Shown: positions 27,901 through 38,451, numbered from the stretch's first letter. The stretch is 64,000 bases of DNA from Oryzias latipes (GCF_002234675.1 NC_019872.2:14505950-14569949), one strand, 5' to 3'. Numbers and translations: made by a program. The notes: generated by a model not told the origin, from the letters alone.

Positions 27901-30900
27901 TTTTGCATTGTCTTAAAATTTTGATTAAAATATTTTTTTTATTTTGTTGACTAAGAAGTTAGACTTACAAACAAAAAAAACAAGTTTATATTCAAAAACT
28001 TCTAAAAAATGAATTTAAAGAAAATCAAAATAAAATACAAAGAAGATTTTGTCTTCGATTTGCTATTCATGTTAAACATTTCTAAATCACTTTTCAATTT
28101 TACTTTTTTGTTTATATTTTCTATTCTCTAGATTCCTACAATTCTGAAACATATTAGGGCAGATTTTCTTTTAACTTTGCTCACTCAATACCAGGAACTT
28201 CAAATTTAAACATCTAAACTTCTACCGCATTCTTTTTTTGAGTGGAAATATGGTCAATATAGAGTCTTTGGATTTTCATATGTTTAACTTAATTCTTCAG
28301 TCTGATAATGATGATCTGAAGATAAAGGATCTCCATAAATACACAATAATGTGATGATTCCTGTATTATTCTAGTTATCAATAAGAAGTACTGAAGCCTC
28401 TATATCCCAAATTCATTAAGACCATTGTTCAAGCTTGCTTTTTTTTTTTACTCCTGTTAGTGGTTGTTAGTATGTTTTCCTTAGAATGCTGCACTCTGTC
28501 TCAGATCCTCATTAGCTTTACCTGTATGCAGGTTTACGAGGATCCTTATCAAGACTCCAGCTGGATTATGTGGACATAGTCTTTGCAAACAGAAATGATG
28601 TCAACAGCCCAATGGAAGGTCAGTCTGAGATGCTTCAGAGGACTTTTCATACATACTAACTACCAACTTCTTTCATGCACCATTTTCTTTATATGGTGGT
28701 AACTTCAGTCTAATTAAGGTGGACTTTGTACAATTTATGGAAAATGTTGACGGAGAAACAAAGTACAGCTAAATGGTTTCGTTCCTCAAAGGTTGTCATG
28801 TTACCTTTCACTCAGTTTACCAGTATATCTAAGACAAATCAAAAAAGATCTCCCCAAAGCCTTATTGTTGATCTTTAAAGACCTACTCTGATCATCTTTG
28901 TATCTATTGTAAAAATGTTCCTATTGGGTCATTGGGTCTTTTTTAAATGAGTATGCTGCTTTTAGTAAAAAGAAAAATGTCATTTTCAAGTACATAGCTT
29001 CTGCAGAGTGGCAGTAGTTCATTTGAAATTTGCCTCTGAGTTGTGGGTGACACTGTTGCCACACAGTGACCCCGCTTTCCCCCTTCACATCCCCCATAAC
29101 TGAGCTGTTTCCATGCTCTCCCACTAGCTTACAGCCCTTTATGCCCCCAACCTAACATAAGCGGTGCAACAAAAAATGGTGAGCAATATTGGGGCTATTC
29201 AGCTGTACAGTTTTATGCCAGATGCTCGAATGAGGAAAACAAAGACTTACATGGATCTAGTCATCTACAAAACAGTTGGGTGACCCAGAATGTCTTTAGA
29301 TTACTCTTTGTGTTTTAGAAAGGAATTGCCAGACACACTGGAAACTAAAGTGTAACTGATTGGAGACAAAAACAGACAATCTCACTCAGAGGACTTTAGC
29401 TCAACACTCATGCAAAGCTGTGTGAGTGCCGCTTTTGGGTAACATGTAAACCCCAGGTGAATTTTAGCCCTAAATTCATCAGGAGTATAAGTACATTTTG
29501 TGGAAATAGAATAGAATATGATAGAAATGATAGGATGGAATAGATAGAATGGAATATTACAGAATAGAGTATGGCATGCCACGGCATCCTATAGTATAGT
29601 ATAGTATAGTATAGTATAGTATAGTATAGTATAGTATAGTATAGTATAGTATAGTATTGTATAGTATAGTATAGGCCTGCACAATATACCGCAAATTTAT
29701 CGTTATCGCAATATCCAGCTCTGCCATAGGCATATCGCAAAAGACTGCAAATATCGCAATAAATCGTAAACCCAAAATGTGTTAAAACAATCTTATGGCA
29801 GCTTGACGCATTTAACGAATCAAATAAATCCCTTTATGCTTTGACCAATCAAATGGACGCCTTCCCATTGTTTACCAATCAGATGGAGGCCTATTATGTT
29901 AGATGTTTGTCACCTATGTCAATGAGGGTCATTTGGAGTATAATTTTAAACTGTTGCAATGAAATGGGAATGATGTTTTTGGTTATTTTTCTATTTGTTT
30001 ATATACCGCAAATCATTTCGTTATCGCAATACTAATCTCTAATATCGCACATCTCAAGTTTTCCTCATATCGTGCAGCCCTAGTATAGTATAGTATAGTA
30101 TAGTATAGTATAGTATAGTATACTATAGTATAGTATACTATAGTATAGTATAACACTACAAATCAATGTATCCATTTCACTTTCAAAATATTACCAGCTC
30201 TTCTCATAATGGGTTATTTATGACTATTACTATTGAAGTTTAGGATACCTTGTAGCTCTTTGCTTTGACAGGCTACTGTGTGGTAAAAAGTTATGTGATG
30301 ATTTGTTTGAAATCATCTATTCAAAAATAATATGATTTGCTATTTTCCAGAAATTGTCCGGGCCATGACGTTTGTAATAAACCAAGGTATGGCTATGTAC
30401 TGGGGAACGTCACGCTGGAGTGCCATGGAGATCATGGTGAACTGATGAGCTCACATTTGTAGAAGGATATTAAAGCTTCTGGCATCAAAAAGCTCATCTG
30501 CAACTGTTTGTTTTCCTCTCTTTGCTACCAGGAGGCATACTCTGTTGCACGCCAGTTTAACTTGATACCACCTGTGTGTGAACAGGCAGAATATCACTAT
30601 TTCCAGAGGGATAAAGTTGAGGTGCAGCTTCCTGAACTCTACCACAAGATCGGTCAGTCATCCACAGTGCTCACTCGCCTGGGATAAACGTACGGCTCGT
30701 TTTGGTTTCACTGACTCACATTTCATTCTCTCAGGTGTGGGAGCAATGACCTGGTCTCCGCTTGCTTGTGGATTAATCACTGGGAAGTATAGCGATGGTG
30801 TCCCTGAGAGCTCCAGAGCAGCAATGAAGGTCAGTTTAATTGAACTGACTCGTAGTTTCCTCTTCTGTGGGATTCTGTTTCCCATCAGTATGGTGTCACT

Positions 30901-33122
30901 GATGTTCTTTTTTTCTTTGGCTCTGATGAAGGGCTACCAGTGGCTGAAGGAGAGAGTGAGCAGTGAGGAGGGGCGCAGGCAGCTCGCTAAAATTAAAGAG
31001 CTCCATCTGCTGGCAGACCGACTGGGCTGCACTGCAGCACAGTTAGCCATAGGTACATCCGGGCAAACAGCCTGAGTTCACAGCTTTAACCACAGTCTTT
31101 GTTCATTTTCCTACTTGTTATTGTAGGTTCAGATTAAAGGAATCCAATAAAAGTATTTTAGTGGTACAGCGTGAGTCACAGAATTGTCGACGCACAACGT
31201 TTACTCTTTCCACCCACAGAGACAGCAGGGAACGAGTGGGTAGGCAGGAATTTGGGGAAAAGATTTTTTTAAAAGCAACACTAATGGCTTATTAGAATTT
31301 TATTAGGATTCCATAGATTATGGAGAGACCATCTATTGTTTGCAAAAACAAATTAAATCAAAAATTGTATAAATACTTCAAAACTAGTACTTAAAATGAT
31401 TAGCCACAGTAAAATCCAAAAATCTGTTTAATTGTTAGAACTGTTCAACAGTCCATCAGAGTGAGAATAGATTTCCTGGGAGTTGTGGCAAAAATTAAAA
31501 ACGTCTACAAGGTGGAACTGTAAGAGGGTGCTCTACTAAATTTTGTAGATGCTTTTTAATTTTTAGAAAAACTTAAAAATTAAAATGTAATTGAAAAATG
31601 TAATTGAAACAGTTTTAACCCTTGGTTTATCCTATGACCCCATCCTTACATTGACGGTTTCTTCCTACCATCACAAAGGTGGATAAAGATGGAAAGATTT
31701 CATGTAATCCATGGACACCAGTGAAGATCACAAATCATTGAAGAAAAAAGGTTCAGCGCACTGTCTAGTGGGTCTAGATGACCCAACTCCCAATGTTAAA
31801 GTGCCTAGGATAGCACAAGGGATTAGGTGGACTATGACAAGTGAGAAATTAGAGATAAGGTCACATTTATCAGCTTTTTTTAATGAAGTAACCCTAAACT
31901 TGTTTTTTTTTGAAGGCAGAAAAATCAAGATTCAAAAGCTCAACTTCTCTTATATGTTCGGATAAATTTTCCCTGTAAATATGAAAGTTTTACTTCCAAA
32001 AAAAAACATTTAGAAATACACAGTTTAAATAATAGGTTATTTATGATACTTTCCTTTATTTTTATTTCTAAATTACTTTATTACTTAATTTTCGCTAGTT
32101 GGTGTAATTATTTATGGGTAACCCTTTTTTATTTTTTCATTAAATCTGCCTTTGAAGATAATTAATGTTGTTGTTGGGTTTTTTTGTATATGTTTTTTAT
32201 AAATGATTCCTATTAATTACATATTTTTACCTTGAATTTTCCTGTTTATTATCAAATGTACTAATTTGCTATTTTTGTCTAAAGATTCAGTGAATTCTTC
32301 TATTTGAAAGCATTTGAATCAACTCGAGGTTGTGAAAAAAGCAGTTAACTTGCCACATTTTCTATGCGGCAATTATTCATAAAACCACATTAAGCCCATA
32401 TTTAGCTGAAATTTGTTGACATGGTCTTTTAATAATGAACAGATGAAAGTGAAAGCATTCGCTGGAGAGTGGATTTTAGCTGCTCAGCAGTGAGGCCCCT
32501 CATTCACAATGTATTTGCATTACATAACAAAAAAACACAACACAAGAATTCACTGGAGAGGATCAGCTGAAGCATTATTCGGTTTGACATTTTTACACTA
32601 ACATCAACAGGACCTCTGATGATAAGGCTGAGCATTAATACTATAAGTGAAAATTGTCAAACTATGAGCTTGTTTTAAATATATTGATTAATACTTTTTT
32701 AGTGCCTATGTGTTTGGAATTCTATTCATTTGAATTTACTTCATTAAAACAACAGAAAAAGCATCATTTAAAATAGGAGTCTATTGTTTTTACAGCCTGG
32801 TGTCTGCGCAGTGAAGGAGTCAGCTCAGTGCTTCTGGGTGTTTCTAATACAGACCAGCTCATCGAGAACTTAGGTGCCCTCCAGGTAAAATATTATTCTT
32901 TCCTCCAACACATTAGTATTTGGACATGACAAGCCGCAGCTTTTTAAACCACCAGATATGTTAAGTTAGCTGCAATTCAGCGTGAGAGCCAACTCTCCTT
33001 TTCAAACCTGATTGCCAACTTCTCCCTTTCAGATTCTATCACAAATGACTCCTCAAACCATTACTGAGATTGATGCCCTGCTGGGAAACAAGCCACACTC
33101 CAAGAAAGAGTCGCGCGCCTGA
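3661..33122 (+). CDS. kcnab3: Kv channel beta subunit, isoform from upstream first exon (14 coding exons)
   Basis: Joining the upstream first exon (3661-3956) to the 13 shared exons gives an open frame of 426 codons plus stop. The shared exons are 25202-25245, 25333-25370, 25536-25615, 25797-25841, 26091-26135, 26233-26276, 28532-28618, 30351-30436, 30532-30652, 30735-30829, 30932-31052, 32796-32884 and 33033-33122. All junctions are GT-AG and keep phase. The shared part is an aldo-keto reductase fold that sits on the cytoplasmic face of Shaker-type Kv1 tetramers and binds NADPH. The first exon encodes about 98 residues rich in Gly, Ser and Lys, ending in an arginine-rich helix-like stretch ([17 protein letters not shown]). 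Its layout recalls the alternative N-terminus of mammalian KCNAB1. It lacks the Cys-containing ball of the other isoform, so it may not inactivate channels in the same way; that is inference. Confidence 0.8.
4550..4795 (+). mobile_element. tRNA-derived SINE with LINE-type 3' tail
   Basis: A tRNA-like B box (gggttcaaatctg) near 4600 is followed by the fish SINE/LINE tail, including gcatcaggaagggcatccag and gctgtggtgacccctgatgg, and ends in an A/G-rich tract. The tail resembles that of RTE-type LINEs in fish. It lies between the two kcnab3 first exons. Confidence 0.6.
6420..7566 (+). promoter_or_regulatory. Probable promoter and 5'UTR of the ball-type kcnab3 transcript
   Basis: The stretch before the 7567 start is richer in GC and CpG than the surrounding DNA, especially 6570-7560, as expected for a brain-gene promoter and long leader. 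It opens with an uninterrupted run of 24 G (6420-6443), followed by CA-rich repeat. No TATA box or start site can be fixed from sequence. The several ATG-initiated frames here have no family resemblance and are not called. Confidence 0.4.
7567..33122 (+). CDS. kcnab3: Kv channel beta subunit, ball-type isoform (14 coding exons)
   Basis: Exon 7567-7886 spliced to the 13 shared exons (25202 to 33122) gives 434 residues. The N-terminus [15 protein letters not shown] is the Kv-beta inactivation-ball sequence, with the redox-sensitive Cys at residue 7 known from Kv-beta-1. A Gly/Ser tract follows at residues 30-63. The reductase core starts near residue 108. Conserved AKR residues are visible with the exact spacing of Kv-beta-2: Asp152 and Tyr157 (FDTAEVY), Lys185 (TTKIYWGG) and Asn225 (VFANR). 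The cofactor loop TWSPLACG and the C-terminal GNKPHSKK are also present. SEDRLCG, the Gly-rich N-terminus and the [21 protein letters not shown] tail favour kcnab3 over kcnab1 and kcnab2. The kcnab1-like residues in the middle leave some doubt on the paralogue, not on the family. Confidence 0.88.
9366..9884 (-). mobile_element. R1 family copy, reverse orientation
   Basis: The copy starts with ttccactccaattatctttt and ends with atcagagtgggtctgtaag, the inverse of the R1 termini. Internal blocks (tagtttcatcaaaaaggtgc region, aaaaatgccacgagaacgtg) match the other copies. It lies inside kcnab3 intron 1. Confidence 0.75.
11955..12765 (-). mobile_element. R1 family copy, reverse orientation, interrupted by another element
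   Basis: R1 sequence (gagtggcagtagttcattag, then the gaagcggaacagggagcttg block) runs up to 12096 and resumes after 12572 (cactcctgattcacaattta, aaaaatgccacaagaacatg). The 476 bases between are a separate long-inverted-repeat element. The outer ends are degraded. Confidence 0.65.
12097..12572. mobile_element. Foldback element with roughly 75-bp inverted ends
   Basis: The left end (tatggaagcgattctgtagc...) and right end (...gctacagaatcgcttccata) are inverse copies over about 75 bases, with only a few mismatches or small gaps. The interior is AT-rich, carries further gctttttcattttc / gaaaatgaaaaagc inverse pairs, and has no open frame. It sits inside the R1 copy, so it inserted later. Confidence 0.8.
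13800..14162. repeat. Degenerate tandem repeat of a gcacaaatcctaatttac-type unit
   Basis: From about 14040 to 14157 the motif cacaaatc(c/a)(a/t)aattta(c/t)gca recurs in imperfect tandem. The left flank (13800-13990) carries the inverse motif (gtgtgtgcgtaa, gatttgtgcacacgtaaatt), so the whole block is loosely inverted-repeat-like. The short ORFs across it are products of the periodicity. Confidence 0.5.
14185..14375 (-). mobile_element. tRNA-derived SINE, reverse orientation
   Basis: On the minus strand the unit reads as a tRNA-like head (gtgcagcggtagggcggtca, then B box ggttcaattcc), followed by the fish SINE body (ttcagtcgcttgcccaagga on the plus strand). The same family occurs at 61988-62285. 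Confidence 0.65.
14560..15450. repeat. GC-rich low-complexity block followed by pyrimidine-rich tail, probable interspersed repeat
   Basis: Composition changes abruptly at about 14600. The sequence to 15000 is dominated by G and GGGG/CCCC runs on one strand, with long overlapping frames on both strands that are compositional artefacts. 15300-15440 is a C/T-rich tract followed by an A-rich end (ttttcaaaaatgattaaaat). The sharp boundaries suggest an inserted repeat of unknown class. Confidence 0.4.
15462..15810. repeat. Direct duplication of about 110 bases, roughly 235 bases apart
   Basis: The blocks at about 15463-15575 and 15697-15803 share the run acataacc...tgttgttaa(a/g)gtaaaatatgt, then acacaagaggccctca and ttggacaggacaagttaaa. 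They differ by scattered substitutions and one short gap, so this is an old local duplication. Confidence 0.7.
16806..16925 (-). mobile_element. SINE 3' fragment, reverse orientation
   Basis: The sequence tcacggggttgctggagcct is the inverse of the tail of the SINE at 17789-18182 (ataggctccggcaaccccgt). Only the 3' part remains. Confidence 0.55.
17091..17702 (+). mobile_element. R1 family copy with an (AT)n tract
   Basis: It begins cttaaagacccatggtc and ends atcagagtgggtcttaag. The interior carries the shared blocks (cctcatctgagctggcatct, actaaaaactggacagctgg). A pure AT dinucleotide tract occupies about 17160-17181. Confidence 0.75.
17789..18182 (+). mobile_element. tRNA-derived SINE with 11-bp target-site duplication
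   Basis: The tRNA-like head has an A box (gcagtgggtagcgctc) and a B box (gttcaagtccc). The fish SINE body follows (ggagtttgcttgttctcccc, ccctgcgacagactggcgac, gggataggctccggcaaccc), ending in a (gaat)n tail. The 11 bases aatgttattaa directly before the head (17778-17788) recur directly after the tail (18183-18193), a clean target-site duplication. Confidence 0.85.
18994..19206 (+). mobile_element. R2 family copy 1 (about 213-bp inverted-repeat element)
   Basis: It starts ttaacccttgtgctatctta and ends taggatagcacaagggttaa, inverse copies of each other, with TTAA at both extremities. It has no coding capacity. TTAA flanks and CCC-starting termini are typical of piggyBac-type non-autonomous elements; the class is inferred. 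Confidence 0.8.
19785..20105 (+). mobile_element. R1 family copy, internally deleted
   Basis: Both ends are intact (tttaaagacccactctgat ... attgaagtgggactttaa) but the middle is shortened to about 320 bases by loss of the second half of the body. Confidence 0.75.
20300..20680 (-). pseudogene. Tc1-like element end with transposase remnant
   Basis: The terminal sequence acattacagaccaaaagttt ggacacacc is a fish Tc1 inverted end. On the minus strand the 20470-20640 stretch matches the start of a Tc1-type unit (agtagccaccttttgctgtg, gagcttcaagaggtagtcac). The element breaks off near 20680 and has no second end, so it is dead. Confidence 0.65.
22413..22916 (+). mobile_element. R1 family copy
   Basis: It starts ttttaaagacccattcca and ends gactggtgtcgacttttaag. 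Shared internal blocks include tccgagctggcatctggctc and ttgttgcaccgctaatgtta. Confidence 0.75.
24197..25034 (-). mobile_element. R1 family copy, reverse orientation, carrying an inserted SINE
   Basis: It starts ctttaaagtctcactctggt and ends ttggagtgggtctttaaa. The R1 body is broken between about 24536 and 24879 by a tRNA-derived SINE. It lies at the 3' end of kcnab3 intron 1, about 170 bases before exon 25202. Confidence 0.75.
24536..24879 (+). mobile_element. tRNA-derived SINE nested in an R1 copy
   Basis: The B-box-like ggttcaatccc lies near 24596. The body includes tgtccttgggcgagacactt and tgtaagcgctttgagcgtct. The 3' tail is an ATT repeat. Sequence on both sides is R1, so the SINE is the younger insertion. 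I cannot resolve a target-site duplication. Confidence 0.65.
28872..29265 (-). mobile_element. R1 family copy, truncated
   Basis: The start (tttaaagacctactctgatc) and the body through cagctgtacagttttatgcc and gatctagtcatctacaaa are present. The rest of the element is missing. Confidence 0.65.
29590..30152. repeat. (TATAG)n satellite split by a short inverted-repeat element
   Basis: Pentanucleotide TATAG tracts occupy 29590-29674 and about 30081-30152. Between them lies a roughly 406-base element whose ends are inverse (ggcctgcacaatata... and ...atatcgtgcagccc). It is rich in atatcgcaa motifs, a form common among fish hAT-type short elements. It appears to have inserted into the satellite. 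Confidence 0.75.
31615..31825 (+). mobile_element. R2 family copy 2
   Basis: It starts ttaacccttggtttatccta and ends aggatagcacaagggatta. The interior matches copy 1 almost base for base from tttcatgtaatccatggaca onward. It lies in the intron between kcnab3 exons 31052 and 32796. Confidence 0.75.
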
Positions 33123-34620
33123 AGATGCAAATGGAAATGACAGATGATGCTCCAACAGCAAATAAAAGAAATGACTGGCAAATGTCACTTTTTTTCCTCT
33201 GCTGTATACTCAAAATTGCATGTTCCCAGCAACATCATGCTTCCAGTATGTGCGCATACTCATTTTGCGCGGTACATTGCATCACATATGAAGAAGAAAA
33301 AAAAGACTGTGAAAAATGCACGTCATAAATTGCTAAATAACAAATATTTCTGCACAGTCGGATGAGAGTCATGGGTGTCTGACAAACACAAACCGGGGTG
33401 AGTCTCAGCAAATTCAGCCGCTATCTCTGCAGACTGGCTGTTTCAAGGTTTCCAAGTGAAAAAGAAGCCCCACTCCTGTGCTCAAGAGCAACTTTAATGC
33501 GTGAATGGTGCTTTCACTGAACATGAGTCTCCTCGCTTTGCAGCTGCCTGTGATTCTGTATGATGTTTAGTACCCAGCAGCCAGGGAACCAAAGGCTAGC
33601 ACTAATGTGTTCAGCCGAACATTTCTCCTCATGTGCATGTGACTGGTCTGCCACGCTAACTGCTTTACAGGGTTGGGAACTATGTCTTACGTTCAGAGTT
33701 GAAAAAAAAAGCACCAACCAGTCTGGTTTACTGTTAAAAAAATCCAAGATTTCTTTTTTAAATGAATTAATAAGCAAATAAAATAACATGAACCAGCTGT
33801 GTTAATGATTAAAGCACAAATGAAATGATAATAAAAAAAAATCAATCAAGTATAATTTAGAAATCCACAGTGGGTGAGATTTTGAAAGTGGCCTTCCCAA
33901 CCCTGCTGCTTTCCCAGCAGTCTTTCGCCTCCCCTGTTTGTAAACTGTGCGCATGTCCCTTTAAGAGAGAAAAAGCCCTGACAGGCTGTAAATGTGGCAT
34001 GGCTTTGATAGCTTATGTAAATTAACAGTACCCATATAAGCCACCTCTTATTTATGTTTTTTTGTAATAAATGGCCTGGCAGTTGGGTTCCCGTGGTAGT
34101 GTTGACTTCCAGCAGTCCGTCTGACGTCTATAGTGAATGGGAAGGTGTTGGCTGCAAAGACTGCCACCGAAGCAGAGGTTAGGGGTACGGCTCACTGTGG
34201 TGAAACTTTTGTTTTTTCTAGGAAATTTATGCTAAATGTGTTTATTTAATATCTTAAAAGGTCATTCAAGGTAGCATCTAGCAATTGATAAATCGCCTTT
34301 CTTTAAAATCCCACAATAAAGACAAAAAAATCTGTTTATCTATTCATTTCTCCAGTAGAGTTATCTGTCGTTTATTCATTTAATGGTTACACACTTGCAC
34401 ACTGAATTTTATACTGTGCACATCATTTTATCAACCGTTTTGCATCTACTTCATCATTAGGTCATACAAAACAAAATATATTGTTCCCTCTGTGTGATTT
34501 CCCATCAAAACAGCACATTTTTTAAAAACTACAGCTGTTTTTAAAAGACACTGTCGAAGCTGTCATTGGGTCACATTGTATTGTAAATAAGCTTTCCTGT
34601 TTGGCAGTGAAATAAAATGA
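33123..34620 (+). other. kcnab3: Probable kcnab3 3'UTR with alternative poly(A) signals
   Basis: No coding potential follows the stop. AATAAA hexamers lie at 33161-33166, 34066-34071 and 34611-34616. The first is only 39 bases after the stop, so a short and a long 3' end are both possible. The interval has no recognised repeat, which fits retained UTR sequence. Confidence 0.4.
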
Positions 34621-36880
34621 TAAATATGACATTTACTGATTCTGTCAGATTCATGAAATATATGATGATGTTCTGTTTTGTTTGTTTTTTTCGAGTGCAG
34701 CCTACAGTGTATATTAATGCAAACTTTCAAAATTGTGATTATTTCTTGCAGAGTTTTTTAAACTTAACAATTTGAACTAGAGGACCCTTTATACTGAATG
34801 TTCTCTGAAGTAAAAAAAAAGACAATTTTAATGTTGCAATTGTTTAAATCAAGCAACACTATCACAGCTTTAACTTTAAACCTTATAAACCATGCAACTT
34901 TAAAATGTAAACATTTTTGAGTTAAAGAATTATATATTTTAAAATATATTTATCTATAAATATTTTATAATGACTAATTACATGATATGCAGCCAGGATT
35001 ACTGCACTATGGTGATGCATTAAATCGAGATGCTTACATTTTTCTGATTCTTGAAGTGAGACAAACATTTGCACTTTTTTAGCCTTTTCTCGTTGCAACA
35101 TAACAGTCAGTTGGAATTTCCTACTTTGCTTTTTGTAAAAGTTCATACCTTTATCTGCTACCAGGAGATACTATTCAGAACAGTGCATTCCTGTTGAGCT
35201 TATCAAGTCTGGTTCTTACCAAAGCTCAGTCTTTGCTCCCTGTATTTGCACAAAGCCAACATTGGGTGTGTAGAGCTGAAACGCACAGTCACACTCAGGC
35301 CAAGCCAGGCAAAGACATTGTTCCATCTGCTCCTGATTCACAATAATTTAAATAAAGAAATACTCAGTAATGCAATTTTAAGCTTAATTTTCTTAATATA
35401 TGCCCTCCATCATCAGAAAAATGCCACTTGAACTTAAAAACACAAAAAACAAGGTCTTCATTTGAGTGAGTCTTTAAGATAAGGTGACAACAGAGGCTGA
35501 TCTTGCTTTGTCACCCTTCCATATCAAATCTGACATATCATTGGGGCAAAATAAGTGTCAGTATAGCTAAAATGTTTCTTCAGTTCAAACTTTATTTTTA
35601 CTGTAACATTTTTAACGACGACATTTGGAATCAACAGCCATATTCGGATTTACTACTGTGAATGCAAAAAAAAGTCATTGCTTGTGACAGGCTGGTACTT
35701 CTGTACATCCAAAAGTTGCATTATGGGAAATTTGATCAGCTAGAATCAGTCATTGCTGAAAACTTACATTTAAAAATTAAAAATTGTAGATTTTTCCTTT
35801 TTTTCATGCATGAGGATGCATTAATTAATTTTGATCAGAACAAATTCAAATATTTGAACACAAAATCCCGTGTTCTGGACTCCTTACAGGTCATGTTGAG
35901 AACCTGGACTAGTTCAAAGTCATTTTTTTTGTGCGAATAGTGATATGGCATTGTCCTGCTACAATTAAAACTTCCTTAAGAAAAAAAAACCTTGATGACT
36001 ACCGGTAATTTAAATTTACAGGTGTAGTTTTTACGGAATAAATTAGAAAAATAATATTTTTGCACTGATGCGGAGGTGATGTGAACACTTGCAGGCACAA
36101 ATCGTGAGAGTGACATCTGAGGAGTTGGCTGTCTTTAAGTAGAAAAGAAAAGGATGTCCCACGTGCTTCTTTGAAATAACTTCAACATGACAAAGAAACA
36201 AAGACTTCAGTGGAGCCAGCAAGCTGACAGGCATGTTTGACGTGTGCAGGCTCACAGACAAAACCCTCCATACACACAATCAAGTGTCTAATTTGTGCAT
36301 CCAACTGCTTAGATGTTTTATTTTTAAACAGAACATGTCCGATCTGCCATCTTACCCGTGACAGGATTGAGCACAATGAAGCTTTTCGCTCCTGTTTGTA
36401 GTTCCCTTGTTGTTATCTTGTGTTGTGTTCTTTGGATGTAGACTGCAGATTCAAAACATCTTAGAGTTATGATATTAAGTTTAAAATGTGTTTTTTTTTC
36501 TTGCAGAGCTAAAATTATCAAAGGGAATCTTTTCAAATGTGTCACATGCAGTTTTATTATTAGAACAGTTTTCCAGCCCTGAGTGTCAGAAGAGAAACAC
36601 TGAACTGATGGCAAGGCAACTAGTTAATAACTGGAGCTAATTTTCCAAAGTTCTGTTAGCTTTTGGTCTTTTAGCTCCTTGTGAGAAATCCTGTGTGCTT
36701 TCCTTTCCTGATGCTCAATTCTTGCAAAAGCTGCTTCTAAGATAAAGGATTTTATTCACTCTTGTTTTATTGATTCATTGTCTTGATTATGTAAATACAA
36801 CCCAAACATATAAATCTGAGACGTAAATCTGGGTTGTTGTATTTTTAACAGTTTGCCCACTTAAGTTTGCCCACTTAAAA
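34621..36880. other. Intergenic sequence, nothing recognised except an R1 fragment
   Basis: No exon-like splice-flanked frames, RNA genes or dense repeats were seen apart from the R1 fragment at 35322-35478. The short frames present have no family resemblance. Confidence 0.5.
35322..35478 (-). mobile_element. R1 family fragment
   Basis: Only the portion from ctgctcctgattcacaataa to the end (gagtgagtctttaag) is present. Confidence 0.65.
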
Positions 36881-38236
36881 AGAAACTGACAATCCTACCT
36901 AATGGTAGGTTCATTTGAACAGTGTGAGAGAGAAAAATCAGAAAAATTTAAAGAATCTAATTAAAAAATCTATATAAAAGTATTTGCACTTCTTTGAGCG
37001 AAAGAAGTAATTTAACCCATAGTACTTTGTGGTAAATTCCTTATTAGGAAGCACAGAGATCAGACGCTTCTTGTAGTTGATGAGCCAGAACATATCAGGA
37101 GGAATTCTGGTCCTTTCTTCTTTGCAAGGACTTCTAAATCATTAAGATTTGGTGTTTGTCGCTTGTCAACTCTGAGGTTCAGCTCTCTCTATAGGTTTTC
37201 TATAGGATTGAGGTCCAGAGGCTTGTTGGGGAACTCCATGATCTTGATCTGCTTCTTCTTCCGCTGTTTCTTGGTTGCCCTGGCTGTTTGTTTTGGTCAT
37301 TATCCTGTTGGAAGACCCATTCACCATCCATTGTAAGGAACACAGTGCATGGCTTCATCCGTCCTCCCATTGAAACAGTGAAATAACCCTGTGAAGGAAA
37401 AAACCTCATAGAATAATGTTTCCACCTCCATGCTTGACAGTGGGGTCATATGCAGCATATCTTTTCCTCAAAACATGACAAGTTGTTGATGCCAAAGCGC
37501 TCAATTTTGATGTCATCTGACCACAGCATCTTCTCCCAATCACTCTGTAAATCATTACTGGTCATTGGCAAACTTCAGGCTGGCCTGCACGTGTCTTCTT
37601 AAGCAGGTAGGTGTACTGCAAGATGTTAAACTTTTGCGATGTAAATCATTACCAATGGTTTTCTTGGTGGCTGTTGTCCCAGCTGCTTTGAGATCATCAA
37701 CTAAATCCAGCCGTGTAGTTTTAGGTCTATTTCTGACAGTTCTCATAATCATGAACCCCCACCTGGTGAGCTCTTGTTTGGAGCCCCAGACATAAAGGTG
37801 AATTGATGCTCATGTTGTGAGTTTTGCAGTTGTCACTTTAACCTCCAGCTTCTGGCTAATGCTTTTGTAGTCTATTTTGGTCTAGTGCAGGTCTACAATC
37901 TTCTCCCGTAAATCCAATGAAAGCTCTTTAGTCTTTCTCATGTTGGAGAGTTAGGAGTCTGACTGATGGACTGATTCTGTGAACAGGTGTCTTTTCCATT
38001 GGTGATTTGTTTAAACAGGCATCTTCAATTCAGGAGGCAGGATGATTAGGAGAGTCTAACTGGTCTGTGTGAACCAGGACTCTTCATGATTACTAGTAGA
38101 TCAAATACTTATTTCTCTCAAAAAATGCAAATAATTGATATAACTTCTTTCAAGTTGATTTCTTGATTTTCTTTGTAATATTTTGACTCTTACTGTTTAA
38201 ATGAACCAACCATTAAGACGACAGACTGTCAATGTC
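36881..38236 (-). mobile_element. Dead Tc1-like transposon with recognisable ends
   Basis: The ends (gacaatcctacctaatggtaggtt... and the inverse of ...aaccaaccattaagacgacagactgtc) are imperfect inverted repeats, extended by the shared ggttcattt(g/a)aacagt. On the minus strand, broken frames carry Tc1 transposase blocks: RTVRNRPKTTRLDLVDDLKA and TKKTIGNDLHR (DNA-binding half, near 37750-37650) and WVFQQDN (catalytic half, near 37310). Stops and frameshifts separate them, so no transposase can be made. Confidence 0.75.
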
Positions 38237-38238
38237 TT

Positions 38239-38451
38239 TTAACCCCTGTGCTATCTTAGATGACCCCACCCTTACATTGACGTCTTCTCCCTACCATAAC
38301 AAAGGTGGGTAAAGGTGGAAAGATTTCATGTAATCCATGGACACCAGTGAAGATCACAAATCATTGAAGAAAAAAGGTTCAGTGCACTGTCTAGTGGGTC
38401 TAGATGACCCAACTCCCTATGTTAGAATGCATAGGATAGCACAAGGGTTAA
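38239..38451 (+). mobile_element. R2 family copy 3
   Basis: It starts ttaacccctgtgctatctta and ends gcataggatagcacaagggttaa. It begins within a few bases of the right end of the Tc1-like element. Confidence 0.75.

Noticed and set aside
29408-29775. Tyr/Leu/Ile-rich minus-strand frames
   Set aside because: Translation of the TATAG array.
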